Part shown: piece by piece, positions 25,228 to 33,916 of the stretch | Layout of the letters: every line of letters starts with the position of its first letter | Numbering within the stretch: the first letter of the stretch is position 1 | DNA from: M3007 sp046296435 | Lineage (GTDB): Bacteria > Bacteroidota > Bacteroidia > Chitinophagales > Saprospiraceae | Length of the DNA stretch: 64,000 bases | Reading direction: 5' to 3' | NCBI GenBank assembly: GCA_046296435.1 | Contig: JBKBLI010000007.1 | Coordinates: forward strand, 1 to 64,000 | Made by a program: the position numbers and the translations under genes | Notes under the pieces: model-generated | Database searches by the model: none | What the model was told of the DNA's origin: nothing | The model's input: the letters and a program-made list of their open reading frames with translations, nothing else

Positions 25228-26614
25228 GCAGCCATTCGCGCTCCATAAGCGGATTGGTTGTTTCGACCTGTTTGCGCAGGCGTTCGCGCTGCGACTTAGA
25301 GTAAGGGCGTAGGTGCAGCAGGCGGCGCATCATGCCGACGGTGTTTTTGTAAGCCGCTTTGCGCTCCGGATCAAGGGCCTCTTTGCGTTTGAGATAGATG
25401 CGCAGGCTATCGAGCAACGATTCGAAGGCATCGTATTCATCCTCCTCGTAGTAGATTTTGAGCAACATGGTTTTGGCGATGATGTTGAGCAGCATGTCGT
25501 CGTATTCGAAGCTGCGCAGAAGCACCTGTGCCCTGGCGTAGTCCCCTTTTTCGAAATAAATACGCGAGAGGTTAAAGTTGACGATGCTTTCGCGCTCCTT
25601 TTCGTCAGTCAGGTAAGTTTGGTAGCGCTTCACGAAGTCCTCGGCAAAGGAGAAGTCGCGGCTTTTGAGCGCAAAAGCGACAGCGTTGCCAAAGAGATAC
25701 CGGTTGAGCGGTCTGAGGGTGCCGTTCTCCAAACCCCTTTGGTATATCCTCAGCGCGCGCTTGCTATATTCCGTAAATCCTTTGTTTACCTTAGCCACGC
25801 AGAAATTGAGTCCTGCCTGATAGAGCGAGCGCAGTTCGTCGGCGGGAAATCGGGTTTCGCCTTCTTCGAGCACGATGCGTTCGAAGTCGTCAAAATAGTG
25901 GTCGCCTTCCGGTTGGGAGAGCGCCTGCCAGGCATTGTAATAAGGCGCGATGGCCTCTGTTTGGAGTAGGTCGGGGTGGTTGGCCACGTGCCGCAGCGAC
26001 TCCTCAAGCAGGTCGAAGCGGTAGTGCGCTTTTTGATATACCCGCCGGTGGGCGGTCATGGCGGTGCTGATCTGGAGTTTTTCGGCAATAAACCATTTGT
26101 TGAGCGCGTCGGCGGTTTCTTGCAGGTTTACCGGTGCGTTTTGGGTGATGCTCATGAGGTATTCGTACTCTTCCAGTTCGAAGTAGTAGCGGTTGCGCAG
26201 GTAGTAGCTGTTGCGCAGCGCTTGTTTTTCTAAGTATTCCTCGCCGAGTCTGTGGGCTTGCCGATATGCTTTGCTGAGGCGGCGGTTACGGAATATTTTG
26301 CACAAAATCAGTTGAAAGTCAACCGGATCGTTACTCAGGTGAGCGAACACGAGGAATTCCTCGATCGCTTTGAGCAGGAAATACATCACCTGCCGCATGT
26401 AGGCGTCGTCGTAAGGCTTATCCGGAAAGATGGCCTTCCATGCTTTTTCTTTGTCCAGATCGGTCTGTTGTAAATGGCCTTTGACCAAAAAAGTAAAAAG
26501 ATTGCGTACATCCTCTCGCTGGTTGTGCGACGGCGATTGTAAAAACTTGTTGATGTCGCGAATTTCCTTTTTATTCAACGAGGCGATGATCTCAGTCAGA
26601 ATACTTTTTTGCAT
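25211..26614 (-). CDS. Conserved helical protein, TPR-like
   Basis: A 467-aa cytosolic protein with no signal or membrane segment. The start is ATG 26614; the frame extends to 26746, but those 44 residues run through the likely -7 element and are not protein-like. The whole length is alpha-helical with repeated A/Y-rich helix pairs (YFLLKAIEEFLVFAHL, YLRNRYYFELEEYEYLM, IYFEKGDYARAQVLLRSF), suggesting TPR-like repeats. I recognise no family; similar proteins appear confined to Bacteroidota. A scaffold or protein-protein role is only a guess. Convergent with nth, overlapping 17 bp. Confidence 0.8.
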   Translation of the reverse strand: MQKSILTEIIASLNKKEIRDINKFLQSPSHNQREDVRNLFTFLVKGHLQQTDLDKEKAWKAIFPDKPYDDAYMRQVMYFLLKAIEEFLVFAHLSNDPVDFQLILCKIFRNRRLSKAYRQAHRLGEEYLEKQALRNSYYLRNRYYFELEEYEYLMSITQNAPVNLQETADALNKWFIAEKLQISTAMTAHRRVYQKAHYRFDLLEESLRHVANHPDLLQTEAIAPYYNAWQALSQPEGDHYFDDFERIVLEEGETRFPADELRSLYQAGLNFCVAKVNKGFTEYSKRALRIYQRGLENGTLRPLNRYLFGNAVAFALKSRDFSFAEDFVKRYQTYLTDEKERESIVNFNLSRIYFEKGDYARAQVLLRSFEYDDMLLNIIAKTMLLKIYYEEDEYDAFESLLDSLRIYLKRKEALDPERKAAYKNTVGMMRRLLHLRPYSKSQRERLRKQVETTNPLMEREWLLRQLS

Positions 26615-26635
26615 AGCTATGAATATTTTTTTCAA

Positions 26636-26643
26636 CAAAGGTA
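26636..26643 (-). promoter_or_regulatory. -7 element of the helical protein gene
   Basis: TACCTTTG on the minus strand. The predicted start near 26629 leaves about 15 nt to ATG 26614, which supports that start. The upstream sequence is AT-rich but has no clear TTTG at 20-21 nt. Confidence 0.45.
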
Positions 26644-26842
26644 GTTTTTCTTGTGGTTTTTTTTTGTTAAAAAAAGTATAAAGCACGAGTGTGGCTGCGA
26701 AAACGTGCATAAAATCGAGTGATCGGCACAAAAAGTTGTTCAACAAATGTGTTTTTTTGTCTTTTTAGGGTGTCGCCGCTCGCCGCACCTTTGTATCGTC
26801 AAAAAGAACTTGCCGCTAAAATGGCGACTAATCCAAATCTCT

Positions 26843-29800
26843 ATGACAAAGTTTGTAAGCTCGCTTAGTCTTTTGTTTGTGTGCGCCCTGCTCTCTGCGC
26901 AGGGTTGGGATAGGGTATTCCCCAGCATAGGCGGCGAGGAAGCCAGAGCTGTAGCGCCCACTCAGGACGATGGGTTTATTCTTGCAGGTTCGTATAGTTA
27001 TGGCCAACAAATTTATGTGGTAAAGACAGATGCCGACGGCAATCGCCAATGGGCGCGTAATTATCCGATCGGCGTATTGGGCATTTGTAATGCAGTTGCG
27101 CAAGACGCCCAAGGAAACTTTTTCTTTGGCGGCGAGATGGATACCCTTGTGGGCGTTTTCAAACGGCGCAATTTCTTTTTGGTTAAGACGGATGTATTGG
27201 GCAAACCCATTTGGCAAAAAAACTATGGTACGGCAGATCGCGAAGTAGGCAGCGATATGCTTCTATTGGACGACGGAGGCATATTGATGTGCGGTCACAG
27301 AGAACAAGCTGACGGTAGCGAAGTTATCTTGCTGTTGCGCACCGACGCCGACGGCAACGTCTTGTGGTTCAAGACGGTGGGCGCACCCGGCAATAAGAAA
27401 AANNNNNNNNNNNNNNNNNNNNNNNNNNNNNNNNNNNNNNNNNNNNNNNNNNNNNNNNNNNNNNNNNNNNNNNNNNNNNNNNNNNNNNNNNNNNNNNNNN
27501 NGATCAGAAGCATCACCCGGGCAACCAACGGCGATTTTGTGCTTTGCGGCGAGATCAAACAGAGCCTCGTTTCCGATTTCAATGCCTTGGTGGCGCGCAT
27601 TAGCGCCGACGGGGATCTGGTGTGGGAGAAATCTTACAATCTAAATTCGACGCAAGGACAGCCTGGCGATGAGTTTGGCCGTCGGGTTATATCTGTTGAC
27701 AATGGTCAGAATTTCGTCATTGCCGGCCGAACAAACAGCACTTCGCCCGGATTGGGCGGATTTGTGATGAAAATCACCTCTGACGCTACGAATGTCCCTA
27801 TCTGGAGTACGGTCATCCCGGAAGCCGATTTATTTGGTTTGACCGCCGACAGAACTGGAGGTTTCTACGTTACCGGAGCGCGGGAAGTCAGCGCAACCCT
27901 GGGCGACCTGATTTTGGTCCGTCTCAGCGAGGCGGGTCAGATCATCTGGGAAAAAATCACCGGTCGGGCCGGCCCCGATCAGGGTAACGCCGTGATCAGC
28001 GACAAATATGGCGGCGCCGTAGCCGTCGGCTATTCTGAGCCGTTTGTGCTTCCTACCGGCGAGCAATTCTTCTACATGGTGCGCGCCGATGCCGAGGGTC
28101 AGGTGTTTACGAGCAAGGTAAAAGGAAAGGTATTTTTTGATCTGAACAACAACTGCGCCTTCGACGCCAACGAAAGCGGGCTGCGCAATTGGATCGTCAA
28201 GGTAAGCAATGCCGCAAACACATTTACCTATTACACGATAAGTAACGCCGCCGGCGATTACGCTATGGAGTTGGATACCGGCGATTATACGCTTAGCCTG
28301 CTGAATGCCAACAACAATTGGGCGCCCTGCTCGCCGTTGACGACTTTCAATGTGCCGCTGTTGTTCGATTCCGTAGAGGTCAATATTCCCATCCGCAGCC
28401 TGACTCCTTGTCCGTACAATGAGATTGACGTGCTCACGCCCGTGCTGCGCCGCTGCGCAAGCAATGTTTACACCGTCAATTATTGCAATACGGGCGACGT
28501 GGTTTCGGAAAATACGAAGGTGATTGTAGCGCTCGACGATGCGTTTGACTTTCAGAGCAGTTCCATTCCGGTTGCTTCGCAATCCGGTCAGGAATATACT
28601 TTTGATATTGGCGCGCTTCAGCCCGGACAATGCGGCAGATTTACGATCACTGCGTTTTTGAGCTGCAATTCAATAGCGGGGCAGGCTTATTGTGTCAAAA
28701 GCCGAATTACGCCCGACGCGTTTTGTCAACCCGGAGGATGGAACGGCGCCTATGTGGAGGCGCGGGGCGAGTGCGTAGGCGGCTCGGTGCGCATGTACCT
28801 GCGCAACAAAGGCGTCAATCCTACTTCGGATGTGGTCGAATTTGTAATAGCCGACGATGTGGTGATGTTAGTCCCACCCAGTTCGTCGTTCAGCATACTG
28901 GATCCCGGACAAGAAGTGCAGGTTTGGTCAGGCGATGCCGACGGCTCGACCATTCGCATTATCGCTACGCAAGAGTCGACGTTTCCGGGGCTGAGCATGC
29001 CTACCGCCGCCGTAGAGGGCTGCGTGGCGCAGGCAGGCGATCCATTCAACACAGGTTTTTACACCATGTTCCCGGAAGACGACCGATTACCTTTTGTGGA
29101 GTACGATTGTCAGGAAGTCAGCGATACCGATTTTAATCCGAGTATTTTTAAGAGAGGCCATCCCAAAGGCTATGGCGCTGAGCGCTATGTCGATTCCAGC
29201 ACCGAACTGGAATATTTAATCTACTTTAAAAACACGACCAACCAAACCGTCGGCTCAGTTATCGTAAGAGATACCCTTCCGACTGTGCTTGATCCGGGCA
29301 GTGTGATCCCCGGATCGGGAAGTCACGACTTTGGATTCAGCGTCTATGGCGACGGAATCGTACAATTTGAGTTTGCCAATATCAACCTTCAACCTGATGC
29401 TGAGGGATGGGCCAACTTCCGCGTTCGTCCTTATCCTAACGAGATCTGCGGCGCGGCGATTTCGCGGAACAAAGCTTCGGTCAATTTCGATTTTGAGCAA
29501 ACGCTGTTGACCAACGAGGTGAAGCATACGATTTGCGCTTTCGACAGTTTTGTAGTAGTCTCAACGCTTGGTCCAGAGTTTGGCGGCGCCGCGTTGCGGG
29601 TATATCCCAATCCCGCAGGCGAGTTTGCGTTATTTGATTTGTCGGACTTGAAATCGGCCGACTACGGTAGCTTTCAATTGACCTGTTTTGATCTGACAGG
29701 ACGTGTGCTCACGCAGGTAAGGTTTACCGATGCCGTGCTGCGCATTCCGGGTGCGAGTCTGGGCGGCGGCGGGGGCGTCTATTATCGATTGAACGACCGC

Positions 29801-29845
29801 GAAGGCCGAGTCCTGAGTTCAGGTATGCTGTTGATTGTCCGATAA
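26843..29845 (+). CDS. Large secreted protein with T9SS C-terminal sorting domain
   Basis: About 1000 aa, with a 99-base N run at residues 187-220. ATG 26843 gives the signal peptide MTKFVSSLSLLFVCALLSAQ. Residues about 25-430 are repeats of the type DDGFILAGSYS...VVKTDADGN...W.K.YG, a beta-propeller-like array. Next are an SdrD-B-like Ig domain (GKVFFDLNNNCAFDANESGL, about 432-500) and a DUF11-type Ig domain (STELEYLIYFKNTTN, VRDTLPTVLDPGS, about 790-900). The last 90 residues form a type A T9SS sorting domain (LRVYPNPAGEFALFDLS). It should be exported and attached to or released from the surface. The function is unknown. Confidence 0.87.
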   Translation: MTKFVSSLSLLFVCALLSAQGWDRVFPSIGGEEARAVAPTQDDGFILAGSYSYGQQIYVVKTDADGNRQWARNYPIGVLGICNAVAQDAQGNFFFGGEMDTLVGVFKRRNFFLVKTDVLGKPIWQKNYGTADREVGSDMLLLDDGGILMCGHREQADGSEVILLLRTDADGNVLWFKTVGAPGNKKXXXXXXXXXXXXXXXXXXXXXXXXXXXXXXXXXXIRSITRATNGDFVLCGEIKQSLVSDFNALVARISADGDLVWEKSYNLNSTQGQPGDEFGRRVISVDNGQNFVIAGRTNSTSPGLGGFVMKITSDATNVPIWSTVIPEADLFGLTADRTGGFYVTGAREVSATLGDLILVRLSEAGQIIWEKITGRAGPDQGNAVISDKYGGAVAVGYSEPFVLPTGEQFFYMVRADAEGQVFTSKVKGKVFFDLNNNCAFDANESGLRNWIVKVSNAANTFTYYTISNAAGDYAMELDTGDYTLSLLNANNNWAPCSPLTTFNVPLLFDSVEVNIPIRSLTPCPYNEIDVLTPVLRRCASNVYTVNYCNTGDVVSENTKVIVALDDAFDFQSSSIPVASQSGQEYTFDIGALQPGQCGRFTITAFLSCNSIAGQAYCVKSRITPDAFCQPGGWNGAYVEARGECVGGSVRMYLRNKGVNPTSDVVEFVIADDVVMLVPPSSSFSILDPGQEVQVWSGDADGSTIRIIATQESTFPGLSMPTAAVEGCVAQAGDPFNTGFYTMFPEDDRLPFVEYDCQEVSDTDFNPSIFKRGHPKGYGAERYVDSSTELEYLIYFKNTTNQTVGSVIVRDTLPTVLDPGSVIPGSGSHDFGFSVYGDGIVQFEFANINLQPDAEGWANFRVRPYPNEICGAAISRNKASVNFDFEQTLLTNEVKHTICAFDSFVVVSTLGPEFGGAALRVYPNPAGEFALFDLSDLKSADYGSFQLTCFDLTGRVLTQVRFTDAVLRIPGASLGGGGGVYYRLNDREGRVLSSGMLLIVR
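27403..27501. other. Sequence gap (99 N)
   Basis: Undetermined bases inside the T9SS substrate gene. The reading frame is kept on both sides, and the protein repeats continue, so the length is probably true. Confidence 0.95.
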
Positions 29846-29982
29846 AGAGACATTCCAATTATTGATTTATACAGGTCTGGGTATTTTGCTCCGGCCCCAG
29901 ACGGCAAGATCGCTCCATCCACCCCCCCTTGCTCTGGCCCGCGCCTTCTTCCCTCAACCGATCTGGCGATTGCCGTTTTGTG

Positions 29983-30038
29983 TTTTAATCCGCCCATCCA
30001 ATTGTTTTTTTAATCCGATTTGTTGCTGTTTTAATCCG
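29983..30038. repeat. Three direct repeats of TTTTAATCCG
   Basis: Copies start at 29983, 30008 and 30029 (spacing 25 and 21). The first and third continue as CCGCCC. Regular spacing near two helical turns resembles an operator array, but they lie about 200 bp before the aldehyde dehydrogenase start and before a terminator, so the target is unclear. Confidence 0.5.
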
Positions 30039-30165
30039 CCCGAAAGCAAATTGTTAAAAGAACGCCGAAGCCATTGAAACTCCCATGAGCGGGTTGATGC
30101 CGCTGCGTAATCATACAGCAACAAAAGCCATATGCCCGTAACGACGGGCTTCAAATTACTCGAGT

Positions 30166-30199
30166 CATGCGCGTTCACCTCGCGCATGGCTCTTTTTTT
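30166..30199 (+). terminator. Intrinsic terminator
   Basis: CATGCGCG (30166-30173) and CGCGCATG (30181-30188) form a perfect 8-bp stem with a 7-nt loop, followed by GCTCTTTTTTT. It would end transcripts from the T9SS substrate gene about 320 bp upstream. Confidence 0.75.
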
Positions 30200-30214
30200 G
30201 TTGGTGAAAACCTG

Positions 30215-30222
30215 TATTTTTG
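30215..30222 (+). promoter_or_regulatory. -7 element of the aldehyde dehydrogenase gene
   Basis: TATTTTTG, 19 bp before the ATG. The nearest TTTG (30197-30200) is 14 nt away, shorter than the 20-21 nt seen in the better promoters here. Confidence 0.4.
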
Positions 30223-30240
30223 CCGCCTAAAACAATTCGC

Positions 30241-31680
30241 ATGCAAATCATAGCCAACTATATCGGCGGCCAATATGCCCCTCCACATTCCGGAAGGTAT
30301 TTAGAAAACTACAACCCCGCCACCGGTGAAGTGAGCGGTCAGGTGCCGGACTCAGACGCCCAAGATGTGGACAAGGCTGTTGAAGCAGCCCGGAAGGCAT
30401 TTGGCGAGTGGGCCTCGTGGACGCCAGAATGCCGACATGATTTGCTGCAAGCCATTGGCGCGGGCATCATGCGTCGTCTGGATGAGTTGGCTGAAGCGGA
30501 GAGCGCAGACTCGGGCAAAACGATCCAAACGGCCCGAACAGTCGATATCCCGCGCGCAGCGCTGAATTTTAAGTTTTTTGCGACCGCCGCCATGCAATTC
30601 GCTTCGGAAAGCCATGAAATGCCTGGGGCCTTGAGCTACACGTTGCGACGCCCGATAGGCGTGGTAGGGTGCATATCGCCCTGGAATCTGCCGCTCTACC
30701 TGTTCACCTGGAAAATAGCTCCGGCGTTGGCGGCAGGCAATTGCGTCGTTGGCAAGCCTTCTGAAGTCACCCCGCTGACGGCTTATCTCCTGGCGGAAAT
30801 ATGTCGGGAAGCGGGACTGCCGCCGGGGGTCTTGAATATCGTGCATGGAAGCGGATCGACGACAGGCGAAGCAATTGTGCGGCATCCGGAAGTAAAGGGC
30901 ATTTCGTTTACGGGCAGCACGCGAGCCGGGGCGGAGATTGCCCGAATAGCCGCCCCGATGTTCAAAAAGCTCAGCCTCGAGTTGGGCGGCAAAAATCCTA
31001 CCCTGATATTTGCCGATTGCGACTACGAGGCCATGTTGGACGCTGCGGTACGGTCTTCGTTCAACAATCAGGGGCAGATCTGTCTGTGCGGGTCGCGGCT
31101 TTACGTCGAGCGGCCGCTGTATGCGCGTTTTAAAGAGGACTATGTTGCGCGGGTAAGCGCGCTGAAGGTAGGCGATCCTTCAGATACGCAAAATCATCTT
31201 GGCGCGTTGGTTTCGAAGAGCCACTTTGACAAGGTATTGGGGCATATCCGCACGGCGCGTGAAGAGGGCGGCCGCGTCCTCTGCGGCGGACATGCCGTTG
31301 ATCCCGGCGGGCGGTTTTCGGGTGGATGGTACGTAGCGCCAACAGTCATCGAGGGGCTTCCGCTGCATTGTTCGACCAATCAGGAAGAAATCTTTGGGCC
31401 GGTGACCACGATCCAGCCGTTTGATACGGACGATGAAGTCTTGGGTTTGGCCAACGGCGTGCGTTATGGGTTGAGCGCTTCTGTTTGGACCCAGAATCTT
31501 CGCCGGGCGCACAGAATGGCCGCCGAGCTACAGGCGGGCATCGTGTGGATCAATACCTGGATGTTGCGCGATCTGCGCACGCCTTTCGGCGGGGTAAAAC
31601 ACAGCGGAGTCGGACGCGAAGGCGGTTGGGAGGCGATGCGATTTTTTACAGAGCCCAAAAATGTGACCCTTGGGAGTTAA
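30241..31680 (+). CDS. Aldehyde dehydrogenase, 2-aminomuconic semialdehyde dehydrogenase-like
   Basis: NAD-dependent oxidation of an aldehyde to the acid. ATG 30241 gives a 479-aa protein starting MQIIANYIGGQY. Motifs: SPWNLPLYLFTWKIAPALAA (about 140), FTGSTRAGAEIA in the nucleotide fold (about 222), the general-base ELGGKNP (about 250), and the nucleophile segment NNQGQICLCGSRLYVE with Cys near 285. The ICLCGSR form matches ALDH8A1/2-aminomuconate semialdehyde dehydrogenases of the kynurenine route better than general betaine or aldehyde dehydrogenases. No other kynurenine genes are in view, so the substrate is tentative. It ends PFGGVKHSGVGREGGWEAM, as expected. Confidence 0.9.
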   Translation: MQIIANYIGGQYAPPHSGRYLENYNPATGEVSGQVPDSDAQDVDKAVEAARKAFGEWASWTPECRHDLLQAIGAGIMRRLDELAEAESADSGKTIQTARTVDIPRAALNFKFFATAAMQFASESHEMPGALSYTLRRPIGVVGCISPWNLPLYLFTWKIAPALAAGNCVVGKPSEVTPLTAYLLAEICREAGLPPGVLNIVHGSGSTTGEAIVRHPEVKGISFTGSTRAGAEIARIAAPMFKKLSLELGGKNPTLIFADCDYEAMLDAAVRSSFNNQGQICLCGSRLYVERPLYARFKEDYVARVSALKVGDPSDTQNHLGALVSKSHFDKVLGHIRTAREEGGRVLCGGHAVDPGGRFSGGWYVAPTVIEGLPLHCSTNQEEIFGPVTTIQPFDTDDEVLGLANGVRYGLSASVWTQNLRRAHRMAAELQAGIVWINTWMLRDLRTPFGGVKHSGVGREGGWEAMRFFTEPKNVTLGS

Positions 31681-31717
31681 GTTAAGCAATAGCGCGCGCC
31701 GATTCGCTGTTTAATCG

Positions 31718-31725
31718 TACTTTTG
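31718..31725 (+). promoter_or_regulatory. -7 element of the HD-PycTM gene
   Basis: TACTTTTG, 18 bp before the ATG at 31744. No TTTG is found 20-21 nt upstream. Confidence 0.4.
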
Positions 31726-31743
31726 CCGTAACTTATATTGATC

Positions 31744-32979
31744 ATGCCTGTAAGCGAGCAACTCCTTCAAGACGTGGAACGACACGTCACAGATTTTTTT
31801 CTACAAAATGTCTCTGATAAATACGTGTTCCACGATCTGGAGCACACGGTGCAAACTGTAGCCGCCGCTAAGGTTATCGCTGAGGGATTCAATTTTACAG
31901 AGCAGGAGTTGCAACTACTTCAGTTGGCCACCTGGTTTCATGATACCGGTTATACAGATGGGCCTGTAGGGCACGAAGAGCGTAGCTATGCCCATGCCGA
32001 AAATTTCTTGCGCCCGCATTTGAGCCATGAAGAATTAGAGGTAATCAAGGGCTGCATTTTGGCTACTAAAGTGCCGCAAAAGCCCCGAACAACACTCGAG
32101 CGCGTGCTCTGCGACGCAGATCTGAGTCATCTCGGCATGCGCACCTATTGGGATCGCACCAGCAAATTCAGGCAAGAACTGATCCTGACCCGACAATTGA
32201 TCATGAGCGACCGGGACTGGGTGGACTTTGAAATTGATTTTATGCTTAGCCACAACTACCATACGGAAGTGGCCAACGAGTTGTTCAATAAGCGCAAAGC
32301 AAAGCACGTCCAGCAACTGCTCAAACAAAAACGCCGACTCAACCCCGACAAAGCCCCCACGACGGACGAAATCGCGCTTCTCAGCGACGAAGATAAAAAA
32401 ACGGACATCCAGAAGGTGCTCAACGAACGAGAGGCCGAACTGAAATTATCAAGATTTGGGCGTGGCGTAGAGACTATGTACCGCACTACATACCGCACCC
32501 ATACCAATCTTAGCGCCATGGCCGACAACAAGGCTAACCTGATGCTATCGGTCAACGCCATTGTAATATCCATCATGGTATCCAATTTGTTACCCAGACT
32601 CCATGACGCCGTAAGCCTTCGCATGCTCATCCCTACTGCCCTGCTCACTGGCACGTGTTTGGGCTCTATGGTGTTCGCTACGCTGGCCACCAGGCCCAAA
32701 GTGACCGAGGGCAAGGTAACGCGCGAAGCCATCCAGGAGCGCAAGGCCAATCTTTTGTTTTTTGGCAACTTCCACAACATGAAGCTCGACGATTTCCAAT
32801 GGGGTGTCAACGAAATGCTCAAGGATCCCAGCTTCCTTTACAGTTCTATGAGTAGAGATCTGTATTTTCTGGGTATCGTGCTGGCCAAGAAGTACCGTTA
32901 TCTGAGTATTTGCTACAATATTTTTATGTACGGCTTGATCATTTCGGTAGCCGCTTTTATTCTTGCTTTTGCTATCTGA
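31744..32979 (+). CDS. HD-domain phosphohydrolase fused to a Pycsar-effector-like (PycTM) membrane domain
   Basis: A 411-aa fusion. Residues 1-185 are an HD domain with metal-ligand candidates in FHDLEH (His30, His34), WFHDTGY (His66-Asp67) and CDADLSH (Asp124). A charged linker (190-240) leads to a Pycsar-effector (PycTM, DUF5706-type) domain. Its hallmark is ADNKANLMLSVNAIVISI (260-277), with membrane helices near 265-285, 295-316 and 388-410 and the FGNFHNMKLDDF segment between. PycTM is the membrane-disrupting effector of cyclic-pyrimidine anti-phage systems. HD domains hydrolyse nucleotides or phosphodiesters, so the fusion could bind and degrade a nucleotide signal. No cyclase is adjacent. 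A mannosyltransferase gene begins 2 bp downstream. Confidence 0.85.
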   Translation: MPVSEQLLQDVERHVTDFFLQNVSDKYVFHDLEHTVQTVAAAKVIAEGFNFTEQELQLLQLATWFHDTGYTDGPVGHEERSYAHAENFLRPHLSHEELEVIKGCILATKVPQKPRTTLERVLCDADLSHLGMRTYWDRTSKFRQELILTRQLIMSDRDWVDFEIDFMLSHNYHTEVANELFNKRKAKHVQQLLKQKRRLNPDKAPTTDEIALLSDEDKKTDIQKVLNEREAELKLSRFGRGVETMYRTTYRTHTNLSAMADNKANLMLSVNAIVISIMVSNLLPRLHDAVSLRMLIPTALLTGTCLGSMVFATLATRPKVTEGKVTREAIQERKANLLFFGNFHNMKLDDFQWGVNEMLKDPSFLYSSMSRDLYFLGIVLAKKYRYLSICYNIFMYGLIISVAAFILAFAI

Positions 32980-32980
32980 A

Positions 32981-33700
32981 ATGTCTGCGCTGGTCATCAT
33001 CCCTACGTACAACGAAATTGAAAATGTCGAAGCCGTCGTTCGGGCCGTATTCGGCCAGCCGGACGATTTTCACCTGCTGATTGTGGATGACGCCTCGCCT
33101 GACGGCACGGCCGAGGCCGTCAAAAGCCTTCAGGTTGAATTTGCAGGTCGGCTGCATCTTTTGCAGCGCAGCGGCAAACTGGGTCTGGGCACAGCCTACA
33201 TCGCGGGCTTCGAGTGGGGGCTGGAACGCGATTATGAATATTTCTTTGAGATGGACGCCGATTTCTCCCACGACCCTAACGACTTGTCCAGATTGTTAGC
33301 CGTCTGTCGGGACCAAAATGCCGACGTAGCGGTGGGGTCGCGGTACTGCAAAGGTGGAGGGGTGGTCAATTGGCCTTTAGACCGCATTTTGTTGAGCTAC
33401 GGCGCTTCGCTTTATACGCGCATGATTCTGTGGATGCCGATCAGCGACCCGACCGCCGGGTTCATCTGCTATCGGCGCACGGTGTTGCAGACCATGAATT
33501 TGCGCGGTATTCGCTTCATTGGCTATGCCTTTCAGATCGAAATGAAATATACGGCTTGGCGACTGGGTTTTAGCATTCGAGAGACGCCCATCATCTTCAA
33601 AGACCGCGAGCGTGGGCAATCCAAAATGTCCTTGCGCATCGTTCGCGAAGCGATGCTGGGCGTGCTGCAGATGCGCTTACAAATACCGCGGAAATCATAG
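32981..33700 (+). CDS. Polyprenol monophosphomannose synthase-like family 2 glycosyltransferase
   Basis: A 239-aa soluble GT2 enzyme that would transfer mannose (or a related sugar) from GDP-mannose to polyprenyl phosphate. ATG 32981 gives MSALVIIPTYNEIENVE, the usual GT-A start. Motifs: LLIVDDASPDGTA, GLGTAYIAGFEWGL, the metal-binding EMDADFSHDP (about 88), and IIFKDRERGQSKMS near 212, which match DPM1-type synthases. There are no C-terminal membrane helices. It follows the HD-PycTM gene closely. The lipid-linked product could feed the GT-C glycosyltransferase at 39229. Confidence 0.9.
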   Translation: MSALVIIPTYNEIENVEAVVRAVFGQPDDFHLLIVDDASPDGTAEAVKSLQVEFAGRLHLLQRSGKLGLGTAYIAGFEWGLERDYEYFFEMDADFSHDPNDLSRLLAVCRDQNADVAVGSRYCKGGGVVNWPLDRILLSYGASLYTRMILWMPISDPTAGFICYRRTVLQTMNLRGIRFIGYAFQIEMKYTAWRLGFSIRETPIIFKDRERGQSKMSLRIVREAMLGVLQMRLQIPRKS

Positions 33701-33836
33701 CGCCGCGGCTTTTTTGCTAAATGAGAGGCCGTATAAGGATTCTGCGCAAAGGGCATAAATTGCTTACACAACCAAGTGAAGCGTTTGCGCCTGCAAGCGC
33801 GGGGGCGCTTTAACTCAGTTTTTGGGGGCGTAAAAC

Positions 33837-33881
33837 ACAAACGGGTTCAGGGAGTAGAGATAAGCCCACTCCCTGAACCCG
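33837..33881 (-). terminator. Intrinsic terminator of the tail-specific protease gene
   Basis: A perfect 14-bp stem (arms 33842-33855 and 33868-33881, 12-nt loop) lies just beyond the protease stop at 33917. Read on the minus strand it is followed by TTTGTGTTTT, a broken T-tract. It also faces the convergent mannosyltransferase gene. Confidence 0.7.
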
Positions 33882-33916
33882 CGTGCCCTGATCTGTTGAA
33901 GCGCAAAAACTGCGCT

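Larger units (their letters stand above)
29846..30240. other. Intergenic region with direct repeats and a terminator
   Basis: No gene is supported. It holds three TTTTAATCCG repeats (29983-30038), a short GCCCGT/ACGGGC hairpin (30133-30148), the terminator at 30166-30199 and a -7 element at 30215-30222. Confidence 0.5.

Noticed and set aside
26787..26794. CACCTTTG as promoter of the T9SS substrate gene
   Set aside because: It lacks the TA of the -7 element, and the nearest TTTG is 26 nt upstream, outside the observed spacing.
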